From Veillonella rodentium (GTDB taxonomy: Bacteria > Bacillota > Negativicutes > Veillonellales > Veillonellaceae), in the NCBI RefSeq assembly GCF_900187285.1, contig NZ_LT906470.1, positions 821,501 to 885,500 on the forward strand: DNA of 64,000 bases, in the 5' to 3' direction. Positions within the stretch are counted from its first letter, which is position 1; each line of letters starts with the position of its first letter. Position numbers and translations under genes: made by a program. Of this stretch, positions 1-6,966 are shown one piece after another. The notes under the pieces are model-generated. The model was not told where the DNA came from. It did not search any database and saw nothing but the letters and a program-made list of their open reading frames with translations.

Positions 1-660
1 ATAGTATCTGCACAGGGATTATTGGCGATGCTGCAAATCATCGTTATCGATATTTTATTGGCCGGTGATAATGCTATCGTAATCGGTATGGCGGCTCGTA
101 ATTTGCCTGCTGATTTGCAAAAAAAGGCTATTTTCTGGGGCACTGCGGGGGCGATTATCTTGCGTCTCGTTATGGCGTTTCTCTTTGTGGAGGCCTTAAA
201 CAATATTCCCGCACTTCGTTTAGTCGGTGGTATTCTCTTATTGTGGATCGGTTATAAATTGGTGGCTGATGACGGAAAAGAGCATACTATCGAGGCTAAA
301 GATAATTTACGCTCCGCTATTATGACAATTGTAATTGCCGACGGCGTTATGGGGATAGATAATGTAATCGGTGTCGTAGGCGCTGCCGGCGGTCATATGA
401 TGATGGTGGCGATCGGTATGCTGATTACGGTACCTATCATCATTTATGGTAGTACATTGTTTGTGAAAGTTATCGAACGTTTCCCGATTATTCTTTATAT
501 CGGCGGCGGTATTCTCGCATGGGTCGGTGCTGCGATGAGTGTAGAAGATAAACTTATTGCACATGTGGTTGAACCGTATGTATTATTTATTAAGATTACG
601 GCTGTTATTATCATTGTAGGGGCATCATTACTAACAAATAAATTGAAAAATAATCGTTAA
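1..660 (+). CDS. TerC family integral membrane protein (5' end outside window)
   Basis: The frame is open from base 1, so the true start lies upstream. 219 codons plus a stop are visible. The protein is almost wholly hydrophobic, with about seven membrane segments. It has the two family hallmarks: DILLAGDNAIVIGMA near the start and the related GVMGIDNVIGVVGAAGG in the middle, each placing an Asp-Asn pair inside a membrane helix. TerC/YjbE/YkoY/Alx proteins are linked to Mn2+ or other metal-ion export; that substrate is inferred from the family. A closely similar paralogue follows 139 bp downstream, so the pair looks like a tandem duplication. A hairpin with a T tract follows the stop, which suggests separate transcription. 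Confidence 0.85.
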   Translation: MVSAQGLLAMLQIIVIDILLAGDNAIVIGMAARNLPADLQKKAIFWGTAGAIILRLVMAFLFVEALNNIPALRLVGGILLLWIGYKLVADDGKEHTIEAKDNLRSAIMTIVIADGVMGIDNVIGVVGAAGGHMMMVAIGMLITVPIIIYGSTLFVKVIERFPIILYIGGGILAWVGAAMSVEDKLIAHVVEPYVLFIKITAVIIIVGASLLTNKLKNNR

Positions 661-669
661 TATTCATTT

Positions 670-702
670 CCTCTCTCGTCATGATCGAGGGAGGGAATTT
701 TT
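670..702 (+). terminator. Rho-independent terminator after first TerC gene
   Basis: CCTCTCTCG (670-678) pairs with CGAGGGAGG (686-694) across a 7-nt loop, with one G-U pair. A TTTTT run follows at 698-702. Confidence 0.75.
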
Positions 703-799
703 ATATCAGTGGCATTTTATTGTGAAAGACGATGAAAATTATGATATAGTTAATAGATAGTTGTTAAGTTTATGAACGTATAGTTGGGGTAATATAATC

Positions 800-1468
800 A
801 TGGAATTTTTAGAAGCGGCTACATGGCTTACCATTAGTAAAATTATTTTGATAGATATTTTATTGGCCGGCGACAATGCCGTTGTAATCGGTATGGCGGC
901 GGGAAAATTAGCGCCGGAATTACAAAAAAAAGCCGTTATATGGGGCACTGTCGGAGCTATTGCCATGCGGTTGCTGTTCGCCACGATTTTAGTGGAGGCA
1001 TTAACCCTGATTCCTCTCATTCATTTAGGGGGCGGACTTGTTCTCTTGTGGATTGCCATCCAATTACTCAAGGGCGGCGATGAAGAGGCTCATATCGATG
1101 CGAAGGACTCCTTGCTCGGGGCTGTCTGGACCATCATTGTGGCGGATGCCATGATGAGTATTGACAACGTTATCGGTGTAGTCGGTGCAGCGAAGGGGCA
1201 TTTGGAATTAGTGATTGTAGGTATGCTGATTACGGTACCTATTATCGTATTCTGTTCCACATTATTCGCCCGTCTTATCAATAAATTTCCCGCTATTCTG
1301 TGGGCCGGAGGTGCCTTGCTCGGATGGGTTGCAGGGGAAATGATCGTAGAGGATCCTCTTTTAATACCATATATTCAAGGTGAAGAACTGTTGGTTAAAA
1401 TTGGTACCGTATTCTTTGTTCTCATCGTGACCGGCATGATTAAAATTTGGAAGAAGAGAGATTCGTAA
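800..1468 (+). CDS. TerC family integral membrane protein, second copy
   Basis: 222 residues, paralogous to the gene just upstream. It repeats the signature DILLAGDNAVVIGMA (residues about 19-33) and MMSIDNVIGVVGAAKG (about 117-132) in predicted membrane helices, and both copies share the stretch VGMLITVPIIVF/Y. The probable role is metal-ion (Mn2+-type) efflux at the cytoplasmic membrane, by family inference. Translation starts at the ATG after GGGG. Its TAA stop overlaps the ATG of rlmD (TAATG), so the two are probably co-transcribed and translationally coupled. I saw no yybP-ykoY manganese riboswitch in the 139 bp upstream. Confidence 0.85.
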   Translation: MEFLEAATWLTISKIILIDILLAGDNAVVIGMAAGKLAPELQKKAVIWGTVGAIAMRLLFATILVEALTLIPLIHLGGGLVLLWIAIQLLKGGDEEAHIDAKDSLLGAVWTIIVADAMMSIDNVIGVVGAAKGHLELVIVGMLITVPIIVFCSTLFARLINKFPAILWAGGALLGWVAGEMIVEDPLLIPYIQGEELLVKIGTVFFVLIVTGMIKIWKKRDS

Positions 1469-2949
1469 TGAGGGACAGAAATCATATATCTCGTAAATCC
1501 ACGAAGCGTGGAAACAAATATAATCAAGGGCAGCGTCAGAAATCTCAGGATATATTAAAACTCTCTAAAAAACAGAAGGCTGTTACGTCGGCTCCCGTTA
1601 AGGTCGGTGATACTGTACTCGTATCAATTCACGGCATCGGCAGCAGCGGTGAAGGCGTAGGTCGTGTTGAGGACTTTACCGTTTTTGTACCATTTGCTTT
1701 GCCGAATGAGACTGTGAAAGTAACTATAACAACGGTGAAAAAGACATATGCTACGGGTAAGCTTTTAGAGGTCATAACCGCAGCGGATAATCGGATTGCG
1801 CCGAACTGCGAATTATACGGCGTTTGCGGCGGCTGTCAATTACAGCACATAACCTACGAGGGACAGCTTTCGCTAAAAACACAAAAAGTGAAGGATGTTA
1901 TTGAACGAATCGGACATCAGAATCCGGATCTTGTAAAACCCGCATTGGGACCGAAGAACCCGTGGGCCTATCGGAATAAGATGCAAATGCCTGTAGGAGG
2001 CACACGAGAAACGATACGGATGGGTTTCTATGCCATGGGGTCTCACGATATCGTTCACGGCACAAACTGCCCTATACAGATGGACGGAAATAATCAGATT
2101 GCTCAAGCATGCTATGAAATTGCGGAGGAACTTGGTATAGAACCGTATGGCGAACATACGGGTAAGGGTGTATTACGCCATATCATCGGTCGTATCGGTC
2201 AATCCGGATATATGGTTATCTTTGTAACGGCAACTGATTATTTGCCGGATCAGGACCAATGGATTGAGAGGCTGACAAAGCGGGTGCCATCAGTGGAAAC
2301 CATCGTTCATAATGTGAACAGAAAGCGGACAAATGTTATATTAGGGCCTACGAATCATGTGCTTTACGGGGACGGTACGATTACGGATCACATTAAGGAT
2401 TTGCGATTTACCTTGTCACCGCATTCCTTCTTTCAGGTTAATCCGGAACAGACGACGGTATTATACGATCAAGCGTTAATGTATGCGAATTTAAAAGGTC
2501 ATGAGACTGTCATTGATGCCTATTGCGGTACGGGGACTATCTCGTTGTTTCTTGCGCGCGAGGTGAAGTATGTTATCGGCATAGAGATTGTAGAGCCGGC
2601 CATTATCGACGCTCGTGAAAATGCGCGACGCAATGGTTATGAAAATACGGAATTTATCGTCGCTGATGCGGCCGTGGAAATGCCGAAATTATATAAAGCC
2701 GGTGTACGACCGGATGTTATCGTATTCGACCCGATCCGTGCAGGCTGTAAAGAAGAGGTACTTACCTCCGCAGCGGGCATGGAACCGAAACGCATCGTTT
2801 ATGTATCCTGTAATCCTGCTACCATGGCTCGAGACATTGAAATTCTCACACACTACGGCTATGAACTGAAAGAAGTGCAGCCGGTGGACATGTTTCCTAT
2901 GACTGCGCACGTTGAGACGGTAGTATTGATGTCAAGGGTCAGGGACTAA
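1468..2949 (+). CDS. rlmD: 23S rRNA (uracil-5-)-methyltransferase, RlmD/RlmCD type
   Basis: 493 residues. The protein uses SAM to make 5-methyluridine in 23S rRNA. A basic N-terminal tail (1-40) precedes a TRAM RNA-binding domain (about 44-104). Next come iron-sulfur ligands C114, C120 and C123 in NCELYGVCGGC, with a fourth Cys in GTNCPIQ. The C-terminal Rossmann methyltransferase domain has VIDAYCGTGTISL, VFDPIRAGC and the catalytic VSCNPATMARD loop. The ATG at 1468 overlaps the upstream stop and has the purine-rich GGAAGAAGAGAG before it. An upstream in-frame TTG at 1447 would lie inside the TerC gene and lacks a better ribosome site. Firmicute homologues often modify two uridines, but the exact target cannot be read from sequence. 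Confidence 0.93.
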   Translation: MRDRNHISRKSTKRGNKYNQGQRQKSQDILKLSKKQKAVTSAPVKVGDTVLVSIHGIGSSGEGVGRVEDFTVFVPFALPNETVKVTITTVKKTYATGKLLEVITAADNRIAPNCELYGVCGGCQLQHITYEGQLSLKTQKVKDVIERIGHQNPDLVKPALGPKNPWAYRNKMQMPVGGTRETIRMGFYAMGSHDIVHGTNCPIQMDGNNQIAQACYEIAEELGIEPYGEHTGKGVLRHIIGRIGQSGYMVIFVTATDYLPDQDQWIERLTKRVPSVETIVHNVNRKRTNVILGPTNHVLYGDGTITDHIKDLRFTLSPHSFFQVNPEQTTVLYDQALMYANLKGHETVIDAYCGTGTISLFLAREVKYVIGIEIVEPAIIDARENARRNGYENTEFIVADAAVEMPKLYKAGVRPDVIVFDPIRAGCKEEVLTSAAGMEPKRIVYVSCNPATMARDIEILTHYGYELKEVQPVDMFPMTAHVETVVLMSRVRD

Positions 2950-2999
2950 GGGGTGAGAAAAGCCTTATTTTAAGCCTTTCCTGCACACCTGACCTTTTT
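2937..2999 (+). terminator. Possible terminator overlapping the end of rlmD
   Basis: GGTCAGG (2937-2943, inside the last codons) pairs with CCTGACC (2988-2994), followed by TTTTT. The long loop makes this a weaker prediction than the other terminators here. Confidence 0.4.
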
Positions 3000-3064
3000 G
3001 CAAAAGGATGGTTCAACTAAGAAAAAACTCTCTGGGGGAACTTATCGAATGAGCTGTTTTATAG

Positions 3065-3114
3065 GGTCGAGACTCGTGATTAGATATTGGGTAGGTTGAG
3101 ACTCGTGATTGGAT
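3065..3114. repeat. Two-copy direct repeat, 29-bp spacing
   Basis: A 21-bp unit containing GAGACTCGTGATT is present at 3065-3085 and, with two mismatches, at 3094-3114. It lies between the end of rlmD and the recombinase remnant, in non-coding DNA at the left edge of the acquired segment. The function is unknown. Confidence 0.6.
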
Positions 3115-3144
3115 GTAGTGTTCCAGTTGGATGTCATAAAGGAT

Positions 3145-3195
3145 AAAAAGAGAGCAGGCTGCTCCGGGAGCAATTCCCATGAGCAAGTCTGCTCT
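3145..3195 (-). terminator. Terminator of the left recombinase remnant
   Basis: On the minus strand, AGAGCAG and CTGCTCT arms (3189-3195 and 3151-3157) enclose an inner GCTCC/GGAGC hairpin and are followed by a T5 run (AAAAA at about 3145-3149 on the plus strand). The stem begins at the stop codon of the recombinase fragment. Confidence 0.6.
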
Positions 3196-3465
3196 TATTC
3201 GTTGATGTCGATCTCAAGCCCTGATTTGAACCGGACGGTGAAGCGGTCATCGTAAACAGTGATCTGTTGGATAAGCTTTCGGATGAGGCTTTCGTCGAAT
3301 TCGGTGATTTCGGATTGCTGACTTCCGATGAAGTCCTGCAGCTCCTTGATCCGGTTCATGGCTTCTTCCCGGTGATAACTATCGACCTCGGACTTTTCTT
3401 TTTGGTCGCGGAGCCGGAAAATCTCATCAGCGATGGCATTGTATGGCTCTGATGTGGCGGTTGAT
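3195..3465 (-). pseudogene. Serine site-specific recombinase, C-terminal fragment (left)
   Basis: Reading the minus strand gives an open frame ending in IQQITVYDDRFTVRFKSG and then GLEIDINE plus a stop. A coiled-coil-like stretch rich in Lys/Glu (EEAMNRIKELQDF) precedes it. This is the typical C-terminus of large serine recombinases of clostridial Tn4451/TnpX-type elements (family knowledge). The catalytic N-terminal and zinc-ribbon portions are missing and the frame dissolves near 3465, so this is a remnant. The plus-strand open frame over the same bases is its shadow. Together with the different recombinase tail at 5812-6060 it brackets the ArsR/radical SAM cargo. Confidence 0.75.
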
Positions 3466-3511
3466 AGAGTAAATATATTTCTCTATCAGCCATTTTTTTT
3501 GCTTATAAGCA

Positions 3512-3539
3512 TTGACATATCGCGAAAGATGGATATAAT
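3512..3539 (+). promoter_or_regulatory. ArsR gene promoter with embedded operator
   Basis: TTGACA (3512-3517), 16 bp, TATAAT (3534-3539). The spacer and -10 contain the inverted repeat ATATC-N10-GATAT (3517-3521 / 3532-3536). The same 24-bp pattern recurs at 3910-3933 before the radical SAM gene. An ArsR dimer bound here would block the promoter, so autoregulation is the likely reading. Confidence 0.7.
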
Positions 3540-3545
3540 AAATGT

Positions 3546-3860
3546 ATGGATAAGATTGAAATTTTTAAAGCACTATCAAATGAAACCCGGCTCAGTATTA
3601 TTGAGTGGTTGAAGGAACCGGAGAAAAACTTTCCGCCGCAGGGAGGACATTTTGATGATGTGGTGGATCTGAAAGGCGGTGTGTGTGTTGGAAGCATCCG
3701 CGACAAAGCCGGGATATCACAGTCAACCGTATCTCATTACCTAGATATGCTGCAAAAAGCAGGCTTGCTTCTTTCCGAAAGGCACGGAAAGTGGACATAT
3801 TACAGACGGAATGAAGAGACCCTCGCTGCGCTGGCAGACTACTTCGGTCACGAAATTTAA
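3546..3860 (+). CDS. ArsR/SmtB family winged-helix transcriptional regulator
   Basis: 104 residues, the normal size of a small ArsR repressor. The N-terminal helix IFKALSNETRLSIIEWL is followed by an unusual insert with NFPPQGGHFDDV. The helix-turn-helix is GSIRDKAGISQSTVSHYLDMLQKAGLL (about 49-75) and the beta-wing is SERHGKWTYYRRNE. It has one cysteine (C47, in GGVCVGS just before the HTH) and no ELCVCDL-type metal site, so redox or electrophile sensing is as plausible as metal sensing. The start ATG is only 6 bp after the -10, implying a very short or leaderless 5' end. The probable targets are itself and the downstream radical SAM/DsbA genes, because both upstream regions share one inverted repeat. 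Confidence 0.88.
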   Translation: MDKIEIFKALSNETRLSIIEWLKEPEKNFPPQGGHFDDVVDLKGGVCVGSIRDKAGISQSTVSHYLDMLQKAGLLLSERHGKWTYYRRNEETLAALADYFGHEI

Positions 3861-3909
3861 GTTGTGCATAGATTAGACGGGATGAAGATCCCGTTTAATT
3901 TAAACCACT

Positions 3910-3933
3910 ACATATCGACAAAGCGAGATATAA
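3910..3933 (+). promoter_or_regulatory. Second copy of the ArsR operator before the radical SAM gene
   Basis: ACATATCG-N8-AGATATAA matches the 24-bp pattern at 3515-3538 (ACATATCG-N8-GGATATAA), including ATATC-N10-GATAT. At the promoter-equivalent positions the -35 is poor (ACTACA, 3907-3912) and the -10 is TATAAG, so this would be a weaker ArsR-controlled promoter. Confidence 0.6.
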
Positions 3934-3961
3934 GGATATATAGAAACGAGGAGGAATTCGT

Positions 3962-4840
3962 ATGCATTTTTCATGTGGAATCGTCAGACCGCCTTATGAG
4001 GCTGGTTCCTGTTTTTTACAAGTAACGTCGGGTTGTTCGCATAATAAGTGCCGCTTTTGCACCTTTTACAAGGAAGCACCTTTTTCCGTATCTCCGGAGA
4101 GTGAGATACGGGAGGATCTTCAGGAGATCCGGGATTCCGGATGGAAGGTAAAGCGGATTTTTCTGCAGGGGGCAGATCCTTTCCTGCTGAGCTACGACAG
4201 GCTTAAAAGAATCATGGACCTGATAAAAGAATACCTGCCCTGGGGTGTTTCCGTCGGCGGATATGGCCGGGTGGATAGTGTAAGGAACAAGTCTGTAGGT
4301 GAGCTGAAGTCGTTGAAAGAGATGGGATACGACATGATCGTATTCGGGATCGAGTCGGGCGATGATGCTGTCCTCGATAAGATGAACAAGGGCTATCATG
4401 CTAGTGATATAGTGGAACAGCTCTCCAAGATGGATGAGGCGGGAATGCATTATTCTGTCATCTTCTTATACGGGCTGGGAGGTCATGAGTATGGTCTGGG
4501 GCATGCCGTCAAAACAGCAGAAGTGTTAAACCACCTGTCGCCCGTCAGAGTACTGGCTTCCGGGCTCTCGATCTTCCCTGACACACCGCTTATGGAGGAA
4601 GTAAGAAGAGGTGAGTTCGTAGAGGCTACAGAGACAGAGAAGATACAGGAACTGTATACCTTTGTGAAGACGCTTGATATCCACACTCTGCTGGATGCGA
4701 CGAATGTCTCCAACATGATGCCGGTATATGGACATCTTCCGGAGGACAAAGAGAAGATACTGGCGATGCTCAAACAGGGGGCAGACGAACAGGGGGAAGA
4801 GCGATTGCGGATGCGAAGAGACAGCATGAGAAGCCTGTGA
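3962..4840 (+). CDS. Radical SAM protein of unknown substrate
   Basis: 292 residues. The cluster-binding motif lies near the N-terminus: C25, C30 and C33 in GCSHNKCRFC, spaced C-x4-C-x2-C rather than the commonest C-x3-C-x2-C. An Elp3-like TIM-barrel follows, with LQGADPFLL, SVGGYGRVDSV, VFGIESGDDAVLDKMNKG and VIFLYGLGG at the usual positions for SAM and substrate binding. Family knowledge supports SAM cleavage at a [4Fe-4S] cluster, but I cannot name the substrate. There is a strong ribosome site (GAGGAG before the ATG). The gene lies 24 bp before the DsbA-like gene and shares an operator with the ArsR gene, so a small stress-response or modification operon is likely. Codon use is more GC-rich than in the island to the right. 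Confidence 0.85.
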   Translation: MHFSCGIVRPPYEAGSCFLQVTSGCSHNKCRFCTFYKEAPFSVSPESEIREDLQEIRDSGWKVKRIFLQGADPFLLSYDRLKRIMDLIKEYLPWGVSVGGYGRVDSVRNKSVGELKSLKEMGYDMIVFGIESGDDAVLDKMNKGYHASDIVEQLSKMDEAGMHYSVIFLYGLGGHEYGLGHAVKTAEVLNHLSPVRVLASGLSIFPDTPLMEEVRRGEFVEATETEKIQELYTFVKTLDIHTLLDATNVSNMMPVYGHLPEDKEKILAMLKQGADEQGEERLRMRRDSMRSL

Positions 4841-4864
4841 CCAGGATAAAAAGGCGGTATTTAG

Positions 4865-5539
4865 ATGAAAGTGTATTATATTTTTGACAGCTATTGTGGA
4901 TGGTGCTATGGGTTTGAAACAATTCTTAAACCGTTTATTGAAGCACATTCGGAATTGGAAGTAACGGCGTTATCAGGTGGATTATTTATGGACGGTCATT
5001 CGCTTTCGGTATTTCCGTATATGAGTGATACGAATAAAAGAATTGCAGATATGTTTGGAGTGGAATTCGGCAAGCCATATCTGAACCTGTTAGAGACGGG
5101 AAGTATGGTTCCTGACTCGAATGATGCCGCAATAGGATTTGGAGTTCTCAGGAGCTTCTTACCTAAAGGAGAACATGTTAATCTTGCGTCAAAGATGCAT
5201 GAAGCATTCTATTTGGATGGTAAATCACTTTCTGACGTGGAGACGATCGGATCAATCGCCAAATCCTATGACCTTCCTGCAGACAAGATCGCAGAGGAGT
5301 TCATCCGTATTTCTGAAGAGGGCAAGTACCATCCGGACTTTTATGAGGCAAGAAAAATAGGAGTCACATCCTTCCCGACGCTGTTTCTTGAAATAAATGG
5401 GAAGCATTATGACTTAAAAGGAAGTGCGATTACCCTCAATGATTTAGAGGAAAATCTGAATATCATTAAGGAAAAGGGCGGGATCCTCAATGATGGATAC
5501 AATACGCCCGTTGCCTGTAATATCGACGGTACAGGTTGA
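4865..5539 (+). CDS. DsbA/FrnE-like thioredoxin-fold oxidoreductase
   Basis: 224 residues with a thioredoxin-fold N-terminus (MKVYYIFDSYCGWCYGFE). The C11-G-W-C14 pair is the redox centre. The later TSFPTLFLEINGK contains the family cis-proline loop. The helical middle matches DsbA/HCCA-isomerase/FrnE proteins. There is no signal peptide, so it is probably cytosolic and FrnE-like, not a periplasmic DsbA. It sits between the radical SAM gene and the truncated flavin oxidoreductase. The ArsR-FrnE-oxidoreductase grouping suggests thiol, oxidative or electrophile stress; that is inference from neighbours. The C-terminal tail (about the last 20 residues) is less convincing as part of the fold. Confidence 0.8.
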   Translation: MKVYYIFDSYCGWCYGFETILKPFIEAHSELEVTALSGGLFMDGHSLSVFPYMSDTNKRIADMFGVEFGKPYLNLLETGSMVPDSNDAAIGFGVLRSFLPKGEHVNLASKMHEAFYLDGKSLSDVETIGSIAKSYDLPADKIAEEFIRISEEGKYHPDFYEARKIGVTSFPTLFLEINGKHYDLKGSAITLNDLEENLNIIKEKGGILNDGYNTPVACNIDGTG

Positions 5540-5561
5540 TCATAAGCTATTTGAAGGCATT

Positions 5562-5823
5562 ATGAAACTGACGAAAATATTTGAACCAATCACGATCAGC
5601 AAGACGGAGTTTAAAAACCGCATGGTGGTCTCCGCTATGGTCACGAATTACTGTAACGAAGACGGAACGCCGACTGAAAAATTCATGGCTTATCATGAAC
5701 ACAAGGCAAAGGGCGGATATGGGATCATCATCACAGAGGATTTTGCCGTAACAAGGACTGCGGGGGTATCGAAAACACTGGCAGGTCTTTGGGAAGATAG
5801 GCAGATAGAGCCGTTACGACAGC
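5562..5823 (+). pseudogene. Old yellow enzyme (NADH:flavin oxidoreductase), N-terminal fragment
   Basis: From ATG 5562 the frame gives IFEPITISKTEFKNRMVVSA and then YGIIITEDFAVTR. This is the first beta-strands of an OYE-type FMN barrel (2,4-dienoyl-CoA reductase/enoate reductase group). Only about 85 residues remain of an expected 350-650. Around 5811-5823 the sequence runs directly into a serine-recombinase C-terminus in another frame, and the OYE frame stops at 5861. No FMN- or NAD-binding half is present, so the product should be inactive. It was probably the last gene of the ArsR-controlled operon before a deletion or insertion. Confidence 0.75.
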
Positions 5824-6060
5824 TTGGTGGAACGGTACGACAAGGCACGAAAGCAGTTTGATGAAGCGAACCGCCAGATATCGGAAAAGAACGCAAGGTC
5901 AGAACGGATCGAGGATTTCATCGGGAAGCTGAAAGAACAGAACGGTGTGATTGAGGAATTTGATCCGTGGCTGTGGGCCTGCATGGTGGATTTCGTCACA
6001 GTAGGCCGCCGGAAGGAGATGATTTTCACCTTTCGGGACGGTACCGAGATAGAGGTATAA
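5812..6060 (+). pseudogene. Serine recombinase, C-terminal fragment (right)
   Basis: The frame reads VERYDKARKQFDEANRQIS, then a helical stretch, then WACMVDFVTVGRRKEM and IFTFRDGTEIEV before the stop at 6060. This is the coiled-coil plus terminal beta-strand end of a large serine recombinase (family knowledge). An in-frame TAG at 5806-5808 and the junction with the OYE gene show that the catalytic domain is lost. Its sequence differs clearly from the minus-strand remnant at 3195-3465, so the two ends derive from different recombinases. A terminator follows 22 bp after the stop. Confidence 0.72.
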
Positions 6061-6082
6061 CTGAACATAAATCAGGCGACAG

Positions 6083-6108
6083 ACACTCCGCTCCGGCGGG
6101 GTGTTTTT
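6083..6108 (+). terminator. Terminator after right recombinase remnant
   Basis: ACACTCCGC (6083-6091) pairs with GCGGGGTGT (6096-6104) with one G-U pair and a TCCG loop. It is followed by a T run. Confidence 0.8.
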
Positions 6109-6960
6109 GTGTTGAGTGGCAGAGTGGAATCATTTTAATCGAAATGTTATAATGTTGAAAATTGAGGATTTCCAGGTCTATTTGTGCCTGGAAAACGAAG
6201 ATCAGCAGGTGTGATAGTTTGCATACACCCAGTGCACCCATCTGTATGAAACGAGGAAATACAGACCCAGTGTGCATTTTGGGTTAAGGAGTGTAAATGC
6301 CGGAAAAGTTACATTGTATCAGATATAGAAGGGCAACAGATACGGCGCGAGTGTCGGGATTAGATGTCATGTACAGCTTGAATCTTTTAACGATGGGTGT
6401 CGCGGAGCCAGTAGCAGAATGCCAGCCGAGAATCTGCGATGGTAGAAAACCGGACATTGGAATCATGCCGGAGCAGGTTTAATAAGCAACAACTTGATCG
6501 GTGACCGACCAAGATACCGACCAAGTTAACGGCATATTGGGCCTAGACCTTGATCATAAACCGATTGAGCAGAGGAGAGGAGGTCGAGACGATGGCCTCC
6601 CTCCTGCCCGCCGTATTATAGGTAGAAAAGCACGTGGACCAGTTACCGCAAACGGAGAGCAGGTGTAAAAACGTCGATTTTCGGCTTAGAGCAGTTCCCG
6701 CGAACGGGCGGAAATGTGTACGGAATCCAGACATTCAGGTGCTTGTCTCGTGCCATGTTGAGGCCGTGGCTTTGCTCACTAGGAGTGAAGCGACGCAGTG
6801 AGTATTAGCACTACTTATGTCAGGGATGTCCAAGGATTCGAACGAAGTGAAGAATGGTTGGAAACAGCCTACGGCTGAGGTAGTAGCTTTACTTATAAGG
6901 AATCAAGTGAAGCGGTAAGAGTTATCATAATCCGGGATGTTCAAGAATCTATGTGAGGTA
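6109..6960. other. Gene-poor debris at the right border of the acquired segment
   Basis: No recognisable long gene. Visible items: an inverted repeat CTGTAT-N11-ATACAG (6242-6264), flanked by two copies of ACCCAGTG; a hairpin-like CTTGATCGG/CCGACCAAG followed at once by a second ACCGACCAAG (about 6494-6524); a CTCACT/AGTGAG inverted repeat near 6776-6803; and a loosely repeated GGGATGT(C/T)CAAG at about 6825 and 6938. Base composition is higher in GC than the island that follows. It may contain decayed mobile-element or structured-RNA sequence (a group II intron remnant was considered), but nothing is clear enough to name. Confidence 0.4.
6297..6482 (+). CDS. Small hypothetical ORF, 61 residues, doubtful
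   Basis: ATG preceded by AAGGAG with 5-nt spacing, a good ribosome site for such a short frame. The product is Arg/Met-rich with no transmembrane segment or motif that I recognise. It lies in mobile-element debris with no partner gene. It could be a genuine element-encoded small protein or chance. Confidence 0.25.
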   Translation: MPEKLHCIRYRRATDTARVSGLDVMYSLNLLTMGVAEPVAECQPRICDGRKPDIGIMPEQV

Positions 6961-6966
6961 ATCATT

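Noticed and set aside
661-799. yybP-ykoY manganese riboswitch before the second TerC gene
   Set aside because: I could not find the conserved loop elements; only a terminator and AT-rich sequence are visible.
3267-3452. Plus-strand 61-codon open frame
   Set aside because: Antisense shadow of the recombinase C-terminal fragment, which has a recognisable protein pattern and its own terminator.
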